Of a stretch of 64,000 nt of DNA, positions 43,540 through 51,584 are shown piece after piece; within the stretch, counting starts at the first letter, position 1; each line of letters starts with the position of its first letter. The translations under genes and the position numbers were made by a program. The DNA is taken from the NCBI RefSeq assembly GCF_002368295.1, contig NZ_AP018248.1:7401284-7465283 (forward strand), given 5' to 3'. The notes under the pieces are model-generated. The model saw only the letters and a list, made by a program, of their open reading frames with translations. It did no database searches and was not told the origin of the DNA. The DNA comes from Tolypothrix tenuis PCC 7101. Its GTDB lineage: Bacteria > Cyanobacteriota > Cyanobacteriia > Cyanobacteriales > Nostocaceae.

Positions 43540-44817
43540 GTGAGCCGTATTATTTTCACTACTATTGGTTCTTTTGGTGATTTACATCCCAAAATTGCGA
43601 TCGCACTTGAATTACGAAAGCGGGGTCATGATGTCATATTTGCAACCCATAAAGAATATCAAGGTAAAATAGCCGCCTTGGGATTCGACTTTCATCGCAT
43701 CCGTCCTGATAACACTGCTCTGAGCGATCCTCAAGAAATGGCGCGGATGATGGATTTAAAAACGGGTACAGAATATGTCATCAAAAATTGGGTGCTTGCT
43801 AGTTTACGTGAAACCTACACCGATTTAATGGAAATTGTCAAAGATGCTGACTTGATCGTTACAGGTGAAGGCGTTGTAGCAGCTCGATTAGTTGCGGAGA
43901 AATTAGAAATTCCGTGGGCGTTTGCTGTTCTGCAACCCGCTTCATTTCTCTCTATTTATGACCCATCAGTTATTCCTATATTTCCATTTCTAGCCAAACT
44001 GCGCGGGTTTGGTTCTATTCTCAACCGCGGCATTATTAAATTATCAAAAGTAGTTGCTCAATCTTGGGCAGAACCAATTCATCAACTGCGGCGCGAACTA
44101 GGTTTATCAGCACTCGTTGGCAATCCCTTTATTGATGATAAATATTCACCCTACCTAGTGCTGGCAATGTTCTCCTCAACATTTGCCAAATCTCAACCTG
44201 ATTGGCCAGCAAATACAGTGATTACAGGCTTTACGTTTTATGATGGCTCTGGAGATGGAGCAGAACTCACGCCAGAACTCCAGCAATTTTTAGATGCAGG
44301 AGAACCACCGATTGTTTTCACTCTCGGTTCAGCAGTGGTAATGTCTCCAGGTAGCTTTTACGAAGAAAGTATTCAAGCTGCAAAGCTGTTAAACCGCCGT
44401 GCAGTTTTGCTAATTGGTAAGAATACGGCTCCCAAAAATCTTTCAGAAAGCATTATTGCTGTGAGTTATGCGCCATACTCGCAAATTTTTCCTCGCGCTT
44501 GTGCAGTTGTGCATCAAGGTGGTATTGGAACAACAGCTCAAGCCTTACGAGCTGGTATTCCAACGCTGGTGATGCCCTATAGTCACGATCAACCAGATAA
44601 CGCGGCAAGAGTTGAACGCTTGGGAACTTCATGTACTATTAGCCCTAGGCATTATTCAGCAGTACGAGCAGCTAAAAAATTACGCCAATTATTAGAAAAT
44701 CTCAAATATACAGCTAGAGCAGCAGAAATTAAAAGCATTATCCAATCAGAAAATGGAGTTGCTGTGGCGTGTGATGCCATTGAAACACTGCTTCAGGCAA
44801 ACTCAATTTCAGCATGA
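43540..44817 (+). CDS. UGT/MGT-type glycosyltransferase (GT1/GT28-like)
   Basis: A 425-residue GT-B enzyme starting with GTG at 43540. The N-terminal IIFTTIGSFGDLHPKIAIA is typical of sterol, macrolide and rhamnolipid glucosyltransferases. The C-terminal donor site has CAVVHQGGIGTTAQALRAGIP and HDQPDNAARVERLG, split here at the usual conserved HxGG and DQ positions. It would glucosylate a small lipophilic acceptor. The EgtD-like gene upstream may act in the same pathway; the 115-base gap leaves this open. A family B miniature element lies directly downstream. Confidence 0.9.
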   Translation: MSRIIFTTIGSFGDLHPKIAIALELRKRGHDVIFATHKEYQGKIAALGFDFHRIRPDNTALSDPQEMARMMDLKTGTEYVIKNWVLASLRETYTDLMEIVKDADLIVTGEGVVAARLVAEKLEIPWAFAVLQPASFLSIYDPSVIPIFPFLAKLRGFGSILNRGIIKLSKVVAQSWAEPIHQLRRELGLSALVGNPFIDDKYSPYLVLAMFSSTFAKSQPDWPANTVITGFTFYDGSGDGAELTPELQQFLDAGEPPIVFTLGSAVVMSPGSFYEESIQAAKLLNRRAVLLIGKNTAPKNLSESIIAVSYAPYSQIFPRACAVVHQGGIGTTAQALRAGIPTLVMPYSHDQPDNAARVERLGTSCTISPRHYSAVRAAKKLRQLLENLKYTARAAEIKSIIQSENGVAVACDAIETLLQANSISA

Positions 44818-44844
44818 GCGATCGCAATTCCCTATAGTGTGGAT

Positions 44845-44942
44845 CAATACTACTCAGTTAAGCGTTTTGAACTTCAAATTGGTTTTGGGGAAAAGGTTAA
44901 AGGTTTGTTATTCCCCTTTTTCCCCTTAACCAACAGTATTGG
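44845..44942. mobile_element. Miniature inverted-repeat element, family B, copy 1
   Basis: The left end CAATACTACTCAGTTAAG and the right end CTTAACCAACAGTATTG are inverted copies. The core holds GGGGAAAAGGTTAAAGG and CCCCTTTTTCCCC, which also pair. Nine bases, AGTGTGGAT, are duplicated at 44836-44844 and 44943-44951. It is non-coding and lies between the UGT gene and the Psb35-like gene. Confidence 0.75.
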
Positions 44943-45061
44943 AGTGTGGATTACCCTACTTTAACTATCGGCACACACACCAACATTAATATTGCAAGTT
45001 TTGTAACGAAAAAGTTATCTTTATTTACATAAAGTTACTTTACTGCCAACAGAGGTTTGAG

Positions 45062-45289
45062 ATGACTATCTTAATTGCATTATTGGTTGTAGGTTGGGTA
45101 GCAGCTTCCGTTGTAGGCTCTCTAGCTTATTTCTTGGGAGAACAAAGCAAGCCTATCCACGAACGTAACTGGCGTTCTGATGCCTTTGAAAGATTGGCGA
45201 AGTCGATTACTGGTAAAGAAATAGACTATAGTGAACGCACTCCAGCCTATGCAATGGATGCCTATGCTAGCCGCAATCTACCTTTCTAA
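45062..45289 (+). CDS. Small single-span membrane protein, probable Psb35-like
   Basis: A 75-residue protein with one N-terminal membrane helix (residues 2-24) and a polar tail containing QSKPIHERNWRSDAF and a Tyr/Ala-rich end. The pattern of a short helix, then YF-GEQ-KPIHERNW, matches my memory of cyanobacterial proteins annotated as the photosystem II assembly factor Psb35, which associates with CP47. I cannot confirm this without a search. ATG 45062 has an AGAGG stretch six to ten bases upstream. A strong terminator follows at 45325-45357, so it is a one-gene unit. Confidence 0.72.
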   Translation: MTILIALLVVGWVAASVVGSLAYFLGEQSKPIHERNWRSDAFERLAKSITGKEIDYSERTPAYAMDAYASRNLPF

Positions 45290-45324
45290 CAATGAAGGTG
45301 GCTCGCCAGAATGTTAAAACCCAC

Positions 45325-45357
45325 AAGCCCCAGTACCTATAAGCGGGGCTTTGCTTT
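45325..45357 (+). terminator. Rho-independent terminator after the Psb35-like gene
   Basis: AAGCCCC (45325-45331) pairs perfectly with GGGGCTT (45345-45351), loop of 13 bases, followed by TTGCTTT. It sits 36 bases after the stop codon. Confidence 0.65.
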
Positions 45358-45374
45358 ACAAAAACTTCAATTAA

Positions 45375-45502
45375 TTGACGTTATATGAAGAATATGTTAA
45401 ATATATTAATATAAGCTTACAAAGCTAAGAAATCTAAATATTTGAACAACGACAACTAGGAAGAAAATCTGACATTTGGGTAATTTTAGGTTTTTCTTCA
45501 TC
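45375..45502 (+). ncRNA. Candidate small RNA between two terminators
   Basis: Between the terminator at 45325-45357 and the one at 45503-45530 there is no plausible open frame, yet the second terminator is strong and has no gene in front of it. A TTGACG box lies at 45375-45380, with an AT-rich TAAATATAT stretch 17 bases later. Together these suggest a transcript of about 120 bases from near 45410 to 45530. I recognise no known cyanobacterial sRNA motif in it. The promoter match is only fair, so this is a hypothesis. Confidence 0.3.
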
Positions 45503-45530
45503 AACCTCGGCACGTGCAGCCGAGGTTTTA
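45503..45530 (+). terminator. Strong rho-independent terminator with no upstream gene
   Basis: AACCTCGGC (45503-45511) pairs perfectly with GCCGAGGTT (45519-45527) across a seven-base loop, followed by TTTATTTAT. It lies 214 bases after the nearest upstream stop codon, beyond another terminator. Confidence 0.7.
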
Positions 45531-45686
45531 TTTATATGGGGCATAGGGCATTGGTAATTTTCCTCTGCTGCCTCTGCTTGCCAAAGCGATTTATTATTTT
45601 TTTATGTGGAAGTTTCTTACCTGTTAGGTCAATGCTAGTAAAGGGCAATATAAACCCATAACCAGTAATTTGACTTGTATTGCTCT

Positions 45687-46238
45687 ATGAGGAGTTTCTT
45701 TGATGATTCTGCAATTGATTCGTCAATTCAGCCATCTAAACGACATATTTTTATCAAAAACTCACGCAATGTGATGGAAGTGCTAGTGGTAGCAGAGGTT
45801 GAGACTCAAATTCAAGCTTTACCTGCTAAAACTGCTAGATATATCAACCCATCTGAGGTGACGGCTTACGCATTAAATCGGTTGCCTGCATTTTATGCCA
45901 CTAGCAAAAGAGGTTGGCAAAGGCAATTACATCGCGGTAAAACAGAATTTCATCAGAAAATTACCACGGCTGTACGTCAGGGAATTATTGCTGTACAACA
46001 AGATCCTCTACGTGCAGAGGATTTTCTAGATTTTCAAGAAGAAAATCCAGCACAGGCTAATTTGCAAGCACTGCAAGTCTTGCTGCAAGAGCCAAATTTG
46101 TCTTGGGATAACTTAGCTGATGTAGTTGAAAAAACATTAATGAATACATTGCGAGGCAAGATTACCTGGCGTAAACCGGCTGGGTTAGATAATGAAATCT
46201 TTGATTGGGAAAAACATCCGCATAATCAAAGAGGATAA
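45687..46238 (+). CDS. ComFB domain protein, possible cyclic-dinucleotide receptor
   Basis: A 183-residue protein from ATG 45687. The ComFB domain spans about residues 29-108 and includes VMEVLVVAEVETQI, YINPSEVTAYALNRLPAFYA and the basic RGWQRQLHRGK stretch; a helical tail of 75 residues follows. ComFB was named from Bacillus competence, and in cyanobacteria small ComFB proteins (CdgR type) have been reported to bind cyclic di-GMP or cyclic di-AMP. A signalling role is therefore likely, but the ligand here is inferred. An in-frame TTG at 45675 would add four residues. It stands alone. Confidence 0.85.
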   Translation: MRSFFDDSAIDSSIQPSKRHIFIKNSRNVMEVLVVAEVETQIQALPAKTARYINPSEVTAYALNRLPAFYATSKRGWQRQLHRGKTEFHQKITTAVRQGIIAVQQDPLRAEDFLDFQEENPAQANLQALQVLLQEPNLSWDNLADVVEKTLMNTLRGKITWRKPAGLDNEIFDWEKHPHNQRG

Positions 46239-46368
46239 CAAAAATCAAAGAATGCGGTAAATAGATTAAGTAGGGGTGCAAAGTTTTGCACCCTTAAATA
46301 TCAGTCAGATCTTGCTAAAAAGTTGTGAATTTGGATTACGGAAATTTTGATAATTAATCTCTTCTACA

Positions 46369-46445
46369 TTTAAATTGCATAATTTTGGCTGGCTATATGT
46401 CTAATACCACCAGATAAAAAGACATCTTCAATATGCAATAAAATG
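46369..46445. repeat. Dispersed repeat, family C, copy 3
   Basis: It starts TTTAAATTGCATAATTTTGG and reaches ATGCAATAAAATGAAC, paralleling copies at 32003 and 54609. The inside is more diverged. It abuts a degenerate family B element, the same arrangement as at 54609-54816. Confidence 0.45.
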
Positions 46446-46540
46446 AACTTTGGTTTGGATAAAAGGTAGGATTGTAAGGGTTAATGGTTTTTTCGTGCCC
46501 CTTTTACCTTTACCCTTTTGCCCTTACCCCACAAGTATTG
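46446..46540. mobile_element. Miniature element, family B, degenerate copy
   Basis: The right end CCCTTACCCCACAAGTATTG and the core (AAAAGGTAGG, GGTTTTTTCGTGCCCC) match family B, but the left terminal repeat is lost or too diverged to read. A GGTTT-type sequence occurs on both sides (46451-46457 and 46545-46551). It lies in the 367-base gap 46239-46605, which holds no gene. Confidence 0.5.
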
Positions 46541-46605
46541 AAAGTGGTTTGGCTTAGTAAACCAAAAATGTGCTTATGGAAGGCTAAAGTTATCAGGGCA
46601 AATTT

Positions 46606-49266
46606 ATGCACATTAATATATATTTATTGCTTGGTCATAAATATTGGAAAAAAATACACACGCGTGTAATTGTCGTCATCCTTGGTATATTGTTAGGGCT
46701 ATTTTTAACTCTATTACCTGTTGCTGCTCATAATTATTCACAGCCATTGATAGAGCAAAAATTATCAAATGCAGCACAACAAGAACAACAAGGTAGGCAA
46801 TATTACGAAGCTGGGCAGTTTGGAGAAGCCATCAAAATTTGGCAGCAGGTTTTACAGATTTATCAGGCACAAAATGATGAGCTAAACCAAGCTAGAGTTC
46901 TTAATAACCTATCATTAAGTTATCAACAATTAGGACAGTGGTTGGAAGCTAAACAAGCAATTTCTAGTAGTTTGAAATTATTGGATGTAAAAAGCGATCG
47001 CACTAAAGAAAAGTTAAATGTCCTCGCGCAAGCTTTGAATACCCAAGGCAGTTTAGAGTTAGCAATTGGGAAATCCGAAACAGCCCTAGCAATTTGGCAA
47101 CAAGCAACTGCTACCTATACCAAGGCAGATAATGAGATAGGGGTAATTCGGAGTTTAATTAACCAATCTCAGGCTTTAAAGACTTTAGGCTTATATCGTC
47201 GCGCCTTATCTACCCTGATTCAGGTAAACGACATCCTCCAAAAACAACCTGATTCTGCAATCAAAACTGCTGGATTACGCAGCTTGGGTTCTAGCCTACG
47301 TTTAGTTGGGAATTTGACACAAGCACAGCAGGTTTTGCAACAAAGTTTAGCGATCGCAAAAAAATTACAGTCTCCTTTAGATATTAGTGCGGCGTTCATC
47401 GATTTGGGAAATGTTGCCCGGGCAAACCAAGATGCTGACTCAGCTTTGGGTTTCTATCAACAAGCGACTGCGATCGCACCATCACCAATCCTGAAAATGC
47501 GATCGCAATTGAATCAACTGAGCGTTTTAATTGAGCAGAAAAAATGGAATTTGGCGCAAACACTCTGGAGTCAAATTCAACCACAACTCGCTAATTTACC
47601 TCCCAGCCGTGCGTCGATTTATGCTCAACTGAACTTAGCGCAAAGTTTAATTCGCCTCCAACAGGCAAATCTTCCAGATGCTCCCACAATGGAAAGCATT
47701 GGTAAATTGCTGGCAAATAATTTGCAACAAGCAAAAACTTTGGGAGACAAACAAGCAGAAGCCTACGCATTAGGTAGACTAGGTAAGCTTTACGAATATA
47801 CTCAACAATGGCAAATTGCTCAAGAACTTACCCAACAAGCGCTTGTACTGGCACAAGCTATTAATACACCAGAAATTGCTTATCGTTGGCAATGGCAATT
47901 AGGGCGGCTTTTGAAAAAACAAGGAGATGAAACCGGAGCGATCGCAGCCTACACTCAAGCTGTGAGTACTCTTCAATCTTTGCGAAGCGATTTGGTGGCG
48001 ATTGATCCAGATGTGCAATTTAGTTTTCGGGAAAGTGTAGAGCCAGTCTACCGAGAACTAGTCAGCTTACTTCTCAAACCAGGAAACTTTCAATCTAGTC
48101 AAAACACTCTCATTCCAGCGCGTCAACTGATTGATTCTTTACACTCTCAACCTAATCAAAAAGATATCATTCAAGCGCGTCAAGTGATTGAGTCTTTACA
48201 GTTGGCAGAACTCGATGACTTTTTGCGCGAAGCTTGTTTAGATAAAAAATATGCTCAAATCGATCAGTTAGATCCCCAAGCCGCAATCATCTATCCGATT
48301 ATTTTGGCAGATAGATTAGAAGTGATTCTCAGCTTGCCAAAACAGCCACTACAACACTATGCCACTGTTTTGCCCGAGGAGCAGCTGGAAACTATTGTAG
48401 AAAAACTCCGGAAAAAATTAGTTATTCGTTCCAAGCAAGACTTTCTGCCATTATCTCAACAACTTTATGATTGGTTGATTCGTCCAGCAGAAGCCGAACT
48501 AGTCAAAAGTGGCATTAAAACTTTAGTTTTTGTGCCAGATGGCGTTTTCCGAAATATTCCCTTAGCGGCTTTGCACGACGGGAAGCAATTTGTCATTGAA
48601 AAATACAGTGTGGCTTTGACACCCAGTTTACAATTACTACCTCCCAAGCGGTTGCAACAGCGCAACTTTAAAGTCTTGGGGGCTGGGTTAACTGAAGCTA
48701 GACAAGGCTTTTCTCCCTTAGAGTATGTAGAAGAAGAATTAAAGAAAATCAAATCCGAAGTACCCAGCACTGTGCTGTTAAATGAGGAATTCACCAGCAA
48801 AAATCTCAAAACCTATTTAAAATCCACTTTCTTTCCCATTGTTCATATTGCCACCCACGGTAAATTTAGCTCAAAGGCAATAGAAACCTTTATTTTGGCG
48901 TGGGATGAACAAATCAAAATTAATGAATTAGATAATTTACTCCAAATACCCGAACAGAAAAAACGAGAATCTGTAGAACTGTTGGTTCTCAGCGCTTGCG
49001 AAACCGCAACAGGCGATAAGCGTGCAGCTTTAGGTTTAGCAGGGATAGCAGTCAGAGCCGGAGCTAACAGCACTTTAGCAACATTATGGGCTGTTAACGA
49101 TGAAGCCACAGCCAATTTGATGCGTTATTTTTACAAGTATCTGAGCAACACTCAAGAAGGTAAAGCCGAAGCCTTACGTCGTTCTCAGTTAGCTCTTTTA
49201 AAAGATCCGCTATATGAGCATCCAGTCTACTGGGCACCCTATATTTTAGTAGGAAACTGGCTTTAG
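46606..49266 (+). CDS. TPR-CHAT protein (caspase-like domain with N-terminal membrane segment)
   Basis: An 886-residue protein. A basic N-terminus leads to a hydrophobic segment at about residues 21-43 (signal peptide or anchor). Residues 75-460 are tetratricopeptide repeats (for example YYEAGQFGEAIKIWQQVLQ and ALNTQGSLELAIGKSETALA). The C-terminus is a CHAT domain, a relative of caspases, with the putative dyad His751 in HIATHGKF and Cys798 in LSACETATG, then LATLWAVNDEATANLM. Such proteins are abundant in multicellular cyanobacteria. Some CHAT proteases elsewhere act in defence or cell death; here the substrate and trigger are unknown. A toxin-antitoxin pair starts 178 bases downstream. Confidence 0.92.
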   Translation: MHINIYLLLGHKYWKKIHTRVIVVILGILLGLFLTLLPVAAHNYSQPLIEQKLSNAAQQEQQGRQYYEAGQFGEAIKIWQQVLQIYQAQNDELNQARVLNNLSLSYQQLGQWLEAKQAISSSLKLLDVKSDRTKEKLNVLAQALNTQGSLELAIGKSETALAIWQQATATYTKADNEIGVIRSLINQSQALKTLGLYRRALSTLIQVNDILQKQPDSAIKTAGLRSLGSSLRLVGNLTQAQQVLQQSLAIAKKLQSPLDISAAFIDLGNVARANQDADSALGFYQQATAIAPSPILKMRSQLNQLSVLIEQKKWNLAQTLWSQIQPQLANLPPSRASIYAQLNLAQSLIRLQQANLPDAPTMESIGKLLANNLQQAKTLGDKQAEAYALGRLGKLYEYTQQWQIAQELTQQALVLAQAINTPEIAYRWQWQLGRLLKKQGDETGAIAAYTQAVSTLQSLRSDLVAIDPDVQFSFRESVEPVYRELVSLLLKPGNFQSSQNTLIPARQLIDSLHSQPNQKDIIQARQVIESLQLAELDDFLREACLDKKYAQIDQLDPQAAIIYPIILADRLEVILSLPKQPLQHYATVLPEEQLETIVEKLRKKLVIRSKQDFLPLSQQLYDWLIRPAEAELVKSGIKTLVFVPDGVFRNIPLAALHDGKQFVIEKYSVALTPSLQLLPPKRLQQRNFKVLGAGLTEARQGFSPLEYVEEELKKIKSEVPSTVLLNEEFTSKNLKTYLKSTFFPIVHIATHGKFSSKAIETFILAWDEQIKINELDNLLQIPEQKKRESVELLVLSACETATGDKRAALGLAGIAVRAGANSTLATLWAVNDEATANLMRYFYKYLSNTQEGKAEALRRSQLALLKDPLYEHPVYWAPYILVGNWL

Positions 49267-49360
49267 GAAGGAGGCAAGGGGGCACAAGGGAGCAAGGGGA
49301 GATGAGGGAGAAAATCTAATTACCCATTACCAATTACCCATTCCCCATGCCCAATGCCCA
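49267..49360. repeat. Short tandem and degenerate repeats
   Basis: GGCAAGGGGGCACAAGGGAG-type purine repeats, then ATTACCCATTACC heptamers, then CCCCATGCCCAATGCCC units. Same blend as 34448-34560. No gene. Confidence 0.75.
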
Positions 49361-49444
49361 TTTTCAAGTTAGAGGTAAGAACCTGGAACTTAATTCTTAA
49401 ACCTGTAAGTTAAAATAGTAGCAATTAGTTATGCTTGAAGCCCA

Positions 49445-49705
49445 ATGAATATCAACATTGATATACCTGATGAGGTGCGCGTTTATCTTGAGGCACAAGT
49501 AATGACAGGTGCTTATAACAGCATTGGCGAATATTTTTTAGATTTAGTGCAGCAAGACCAAAAACGCAAGGCACAAGCAAAATTGGCAGATCTTTTACTT
49601 GAAGGTATTGATTCTCAAGGACAGGAAGTCACGCCGGAATATTGGCAAAATTTGCGTTCTACTGTTTTAGGTGAGAACGGTATAGATAATCCGAACGACG
49701 CATGA
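49445..49705 (+). CDS. ParD-type antitoxin
   Basis: An 86-residue protein with an N-terminal ribbon-helix-helix pattern (MNINIDIPDEVRVYLEAQV, then IGEYFLDLVQQD) as in ParD/CopG antitoxins, which bind their own promoter and neutralise ParE. The rest is a flexible toxin-binding tail. It overlaps the toxin gene by four bases (ATGA), the usual arrangement. It is a little longer at the C-terminus than the common 80-residue ParD, but within range. Confidence 0.88.
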   Translation: MNINIDIPDEVRVYLEAQVMTGAYNSIGEYFLDLVQQDQKRKAQAKLADLLLEGIDSQGQEVTPEYWQNLRSTVLGENGIDNPNDA

Positions 49706-50034
49706 ACTATCGGTTAATTGTCAAAGATCGAGCAACGCAAGATTTGCGACAGTTGGCAAATTATATATTGGTCAATGGTAATGCTGATGTAGCTGTTAAA
49801 TTTTTAAATGCTGCGGAAGTAACTTTTGAACAGTTGGCAAAAACCCCTGGTATGGGAAAATTAATACAGTTGGTGGTGTCAAGATTGGGTGAAATCAGAC
49901 AATGGCGCATCAAAGATTTTAATGATTATCTAATTTTCTATCGTATTCAAGATACAACTGTTGAGATCCTGCGGGTATTTCATGGAGCAAGAGATTTAGC
50001 AGATGTACTTAGCGAGTTAGACGAAGAATTTTAA
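49702..50034 (+). CDS. ParE/RelE-superfamily toxin
   Basis: A 110-residue protein with the ParE fold pattern: YRLIVKDRATQDLRQLANYI, FLNAAEVTFEQLAKTPGMGK, then IRQWRIKDFNDYLIFYRI and ILRVFHGARDLADVL. The R-x-x-x-x-x-Y-L-I-F-Y-R motif and RVxHGARD end are typical. ParE toxins poison DNA gyrase, whereas RelE relatives cut mRNA; this sequence fits the ParE side. It is coupled to the antitoxin by the ATGA overlap. Confidence 0.9.
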   Translation: MNYRLIVKDRATQDLRQLANYILVNGNADVAVKFLNAAEVTFEQLAKTPGMGKLIQLVVSRLGEIRQWRIKDFNDYLIFYRIQDTTVEILRVFHGARDLADVLSELDEEF

Positions 50035-50139
50035 CCCAAAATCAAAACCTCCTGCATACCAATGCCCCATGCCCAATGCCCAATGCCCTAAAATAATAAA
50101 CAGCATTTAGTTTGGCATCTATCTGCCGTTTTTATACCA

Positions 50140-51492
50140 ATGACTGAGCAACGTGATGCTGATTCATTGTCAGCAGATTCTCAGCAGTTAAGTGAAAGCA
50201 ATAGCACAGAGTCGCAAAATCTACCTGCGGTGCAACCTGCTGATGATTCTTGGAAAAACCGGATTGCTAATGTTTGGCGCAAAGCAACACCGCGCCTAGA
50301 CAAACTAGTACCCGTAGATGATTTAGCACAGAAGGTTGTGCAATGGTTTAGTGTTAGCGAAACCCAGATTGCGGAAATTTTAGAGACAGTTCGCGCCGAA
50401 TTGCCAACTACAGAAGCTTTGTTAATTGGTAAACCCCAAGCGGGTAAAAGTTCCATAGTGCGGGGTTTAACAGGGGTTTCGGCAGAAATCGTTGGGCAAG
50501 GATTTCGCCCTCACACCCAACATACTGAGCGTTACGCCTATCCTTCCGATGATTTACCATTGCTAATTTTCACGGATACGGTAGGACTGGGGGATGTCAA
50601 ACAAGATACTCAGGCGATTATTCGCGAATTAATTGGCGATTTAGAAAAATCTAGCCGCAGCGCCAGAGTGTTGATTTTGACGGTGAAAATTAACGATTTT
50701 GCTACGGATACATTACGTCAAATTGCCCAAGATTTGCGTCAGCAGTATCCAGATATTCCTTGTTTGTTAGCGGTGACTTGTTTGCATGAGGTTTATCCGC
50801 CGGAAATCGCTGATCATCCAGATTACCCGCCAAATTATGAGGAAATTAATCGCGCCTTTGAAGCAATTCAAGAGGATTTTGCCAAGGTGTGCGATCGCTC
50901 TGTCCTCATTGACTTTACTTTAGAAGAAGACGGTTACAATCCTGTATTCTATGGCTTAGAAGCTTTGCGAGATAACCTAGCCGAACTACTTCCCGAAGCT
51001 GAAGCCAAAGCAATTTATCAATTATTGGATCGAGAAGAGGCTGGTAAGCAATTAGGAAATCTTTACCGCGATACAGGACGGCGTTACATTTTACCCTTTG
51101 CAATTATGGCAGCAACCCTCGCAGCCGTACCATTACCGTTTGCAACTATGCCCGTGCTGACGGCGTTACAAGTATCTATGGTAACTGCCCTAGGTAACTT
51201 ATACGGTCAAACTTTGACCCCATCCCAAGCAGGGGGAGTTGTAAGTGCGATCGCAGGTGGTTTTCTCGCCCAAGCCATAGCAAGAGAACTGATCAAATTT
51301 ATCCCCGGTTTCGGTAGCGTCATTGCTGCATCCTGGGCTGCTGCATACACTTGGTCACTTGGCGAAACAGCCTGTGTCTACTTTGGTGACTTAATGGGTG
51401 GGAAAAAACCCGATCCCAAGAAGATTCAATCTGTCATGCAAGAAGCTTTCAAAGCAGCACAAGAACGGTTTAAGGGAATTCGTAATTCGTAA
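50140..51492 (+). CDS. Era/YcjX-like GTPase with hydrophobic C-terminal domain
   Basis: A 450-residue protein. A disordered, acidic N-terminus (1-40) precedes the G domain: G1 GKPQAGKSS (97-105), a G2 Thr near 126-129 and G3 DTVGLGD (146-152). The usual G4 NKxD is replaced by a sequence around AVTCLHEV. A C-terminal region (about 315-420) contains Gly/Ala-rich hydrophobic segments like DUF697 proteins, suggesting membrane association. Similar GTPases in cyanobacteria have no assigned role. It may couple nucleotide binding to membrane remodelling or stress signalling, but that is inference. The stop is followed directly by short repeats. Confidence 0.82.
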   Translation: MTEQRDADSLSADSQQLSESNSTESQNLPAVQPADDSWKNRIANVWRKATPRLDKLVPVDDLAQKVVQWFSVSETQIAEILETVRAELPTTEALLIGKPQAGKSSIVRGLTGVSAEIVGQGFRPHTQHTERYAYPSDDLPLLIFTDTVGLGDVKQDTQAIIRELIGDLEKSSRSARVLILTVKINDFATDTLRQIAQDLRQQYPDIPCLLAVTCLHEVYPPEIADHPDYPPNYEEINRAFEAIQEDFAKVCDRSVLIDFTLEEDGYNPVFYGLEALRDNLAELLPEAEAKAIYQLLDREEAGKQLGNLYRDTGRRYILPFAIMAATLAAVPLPFATMPVLTALQVSMVTALGNLYGQTLTPSQAGGVVSAIAGGFLAQAIARELIKFIPGFGSVIAASWAAAYTWSLGETACVYFGDLMGGKKPDPKKIQSVMQEAFKAAQERFKGIRNS

Positions 51493-51584
51493 TTCGTAAT
51501 TCGTAATTAAAAGTCAAAAGTCCCAGCTTATAAATTATTCTCTCTTCCCATTACCCATTACCCATTACCCATTACCCAATCCTA
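51486..51584. repeat. Short tandem repeats between convergent genes
   Basis: AATTCGT is repeated about three and a half times from 51478 to 51508, and ATTACCC about five times at 51548-51579. They lie between the convergent GTPase and aldo/keto reductase genes. Confidence 0.8.

Noticed and set aside
45476..45661. Open frame of 61 codons after the Psb35-like gene
   Set aside because: It reads straight through the terminator at 45503-45530 and has a Cys/Leu/Phe-rich random look.
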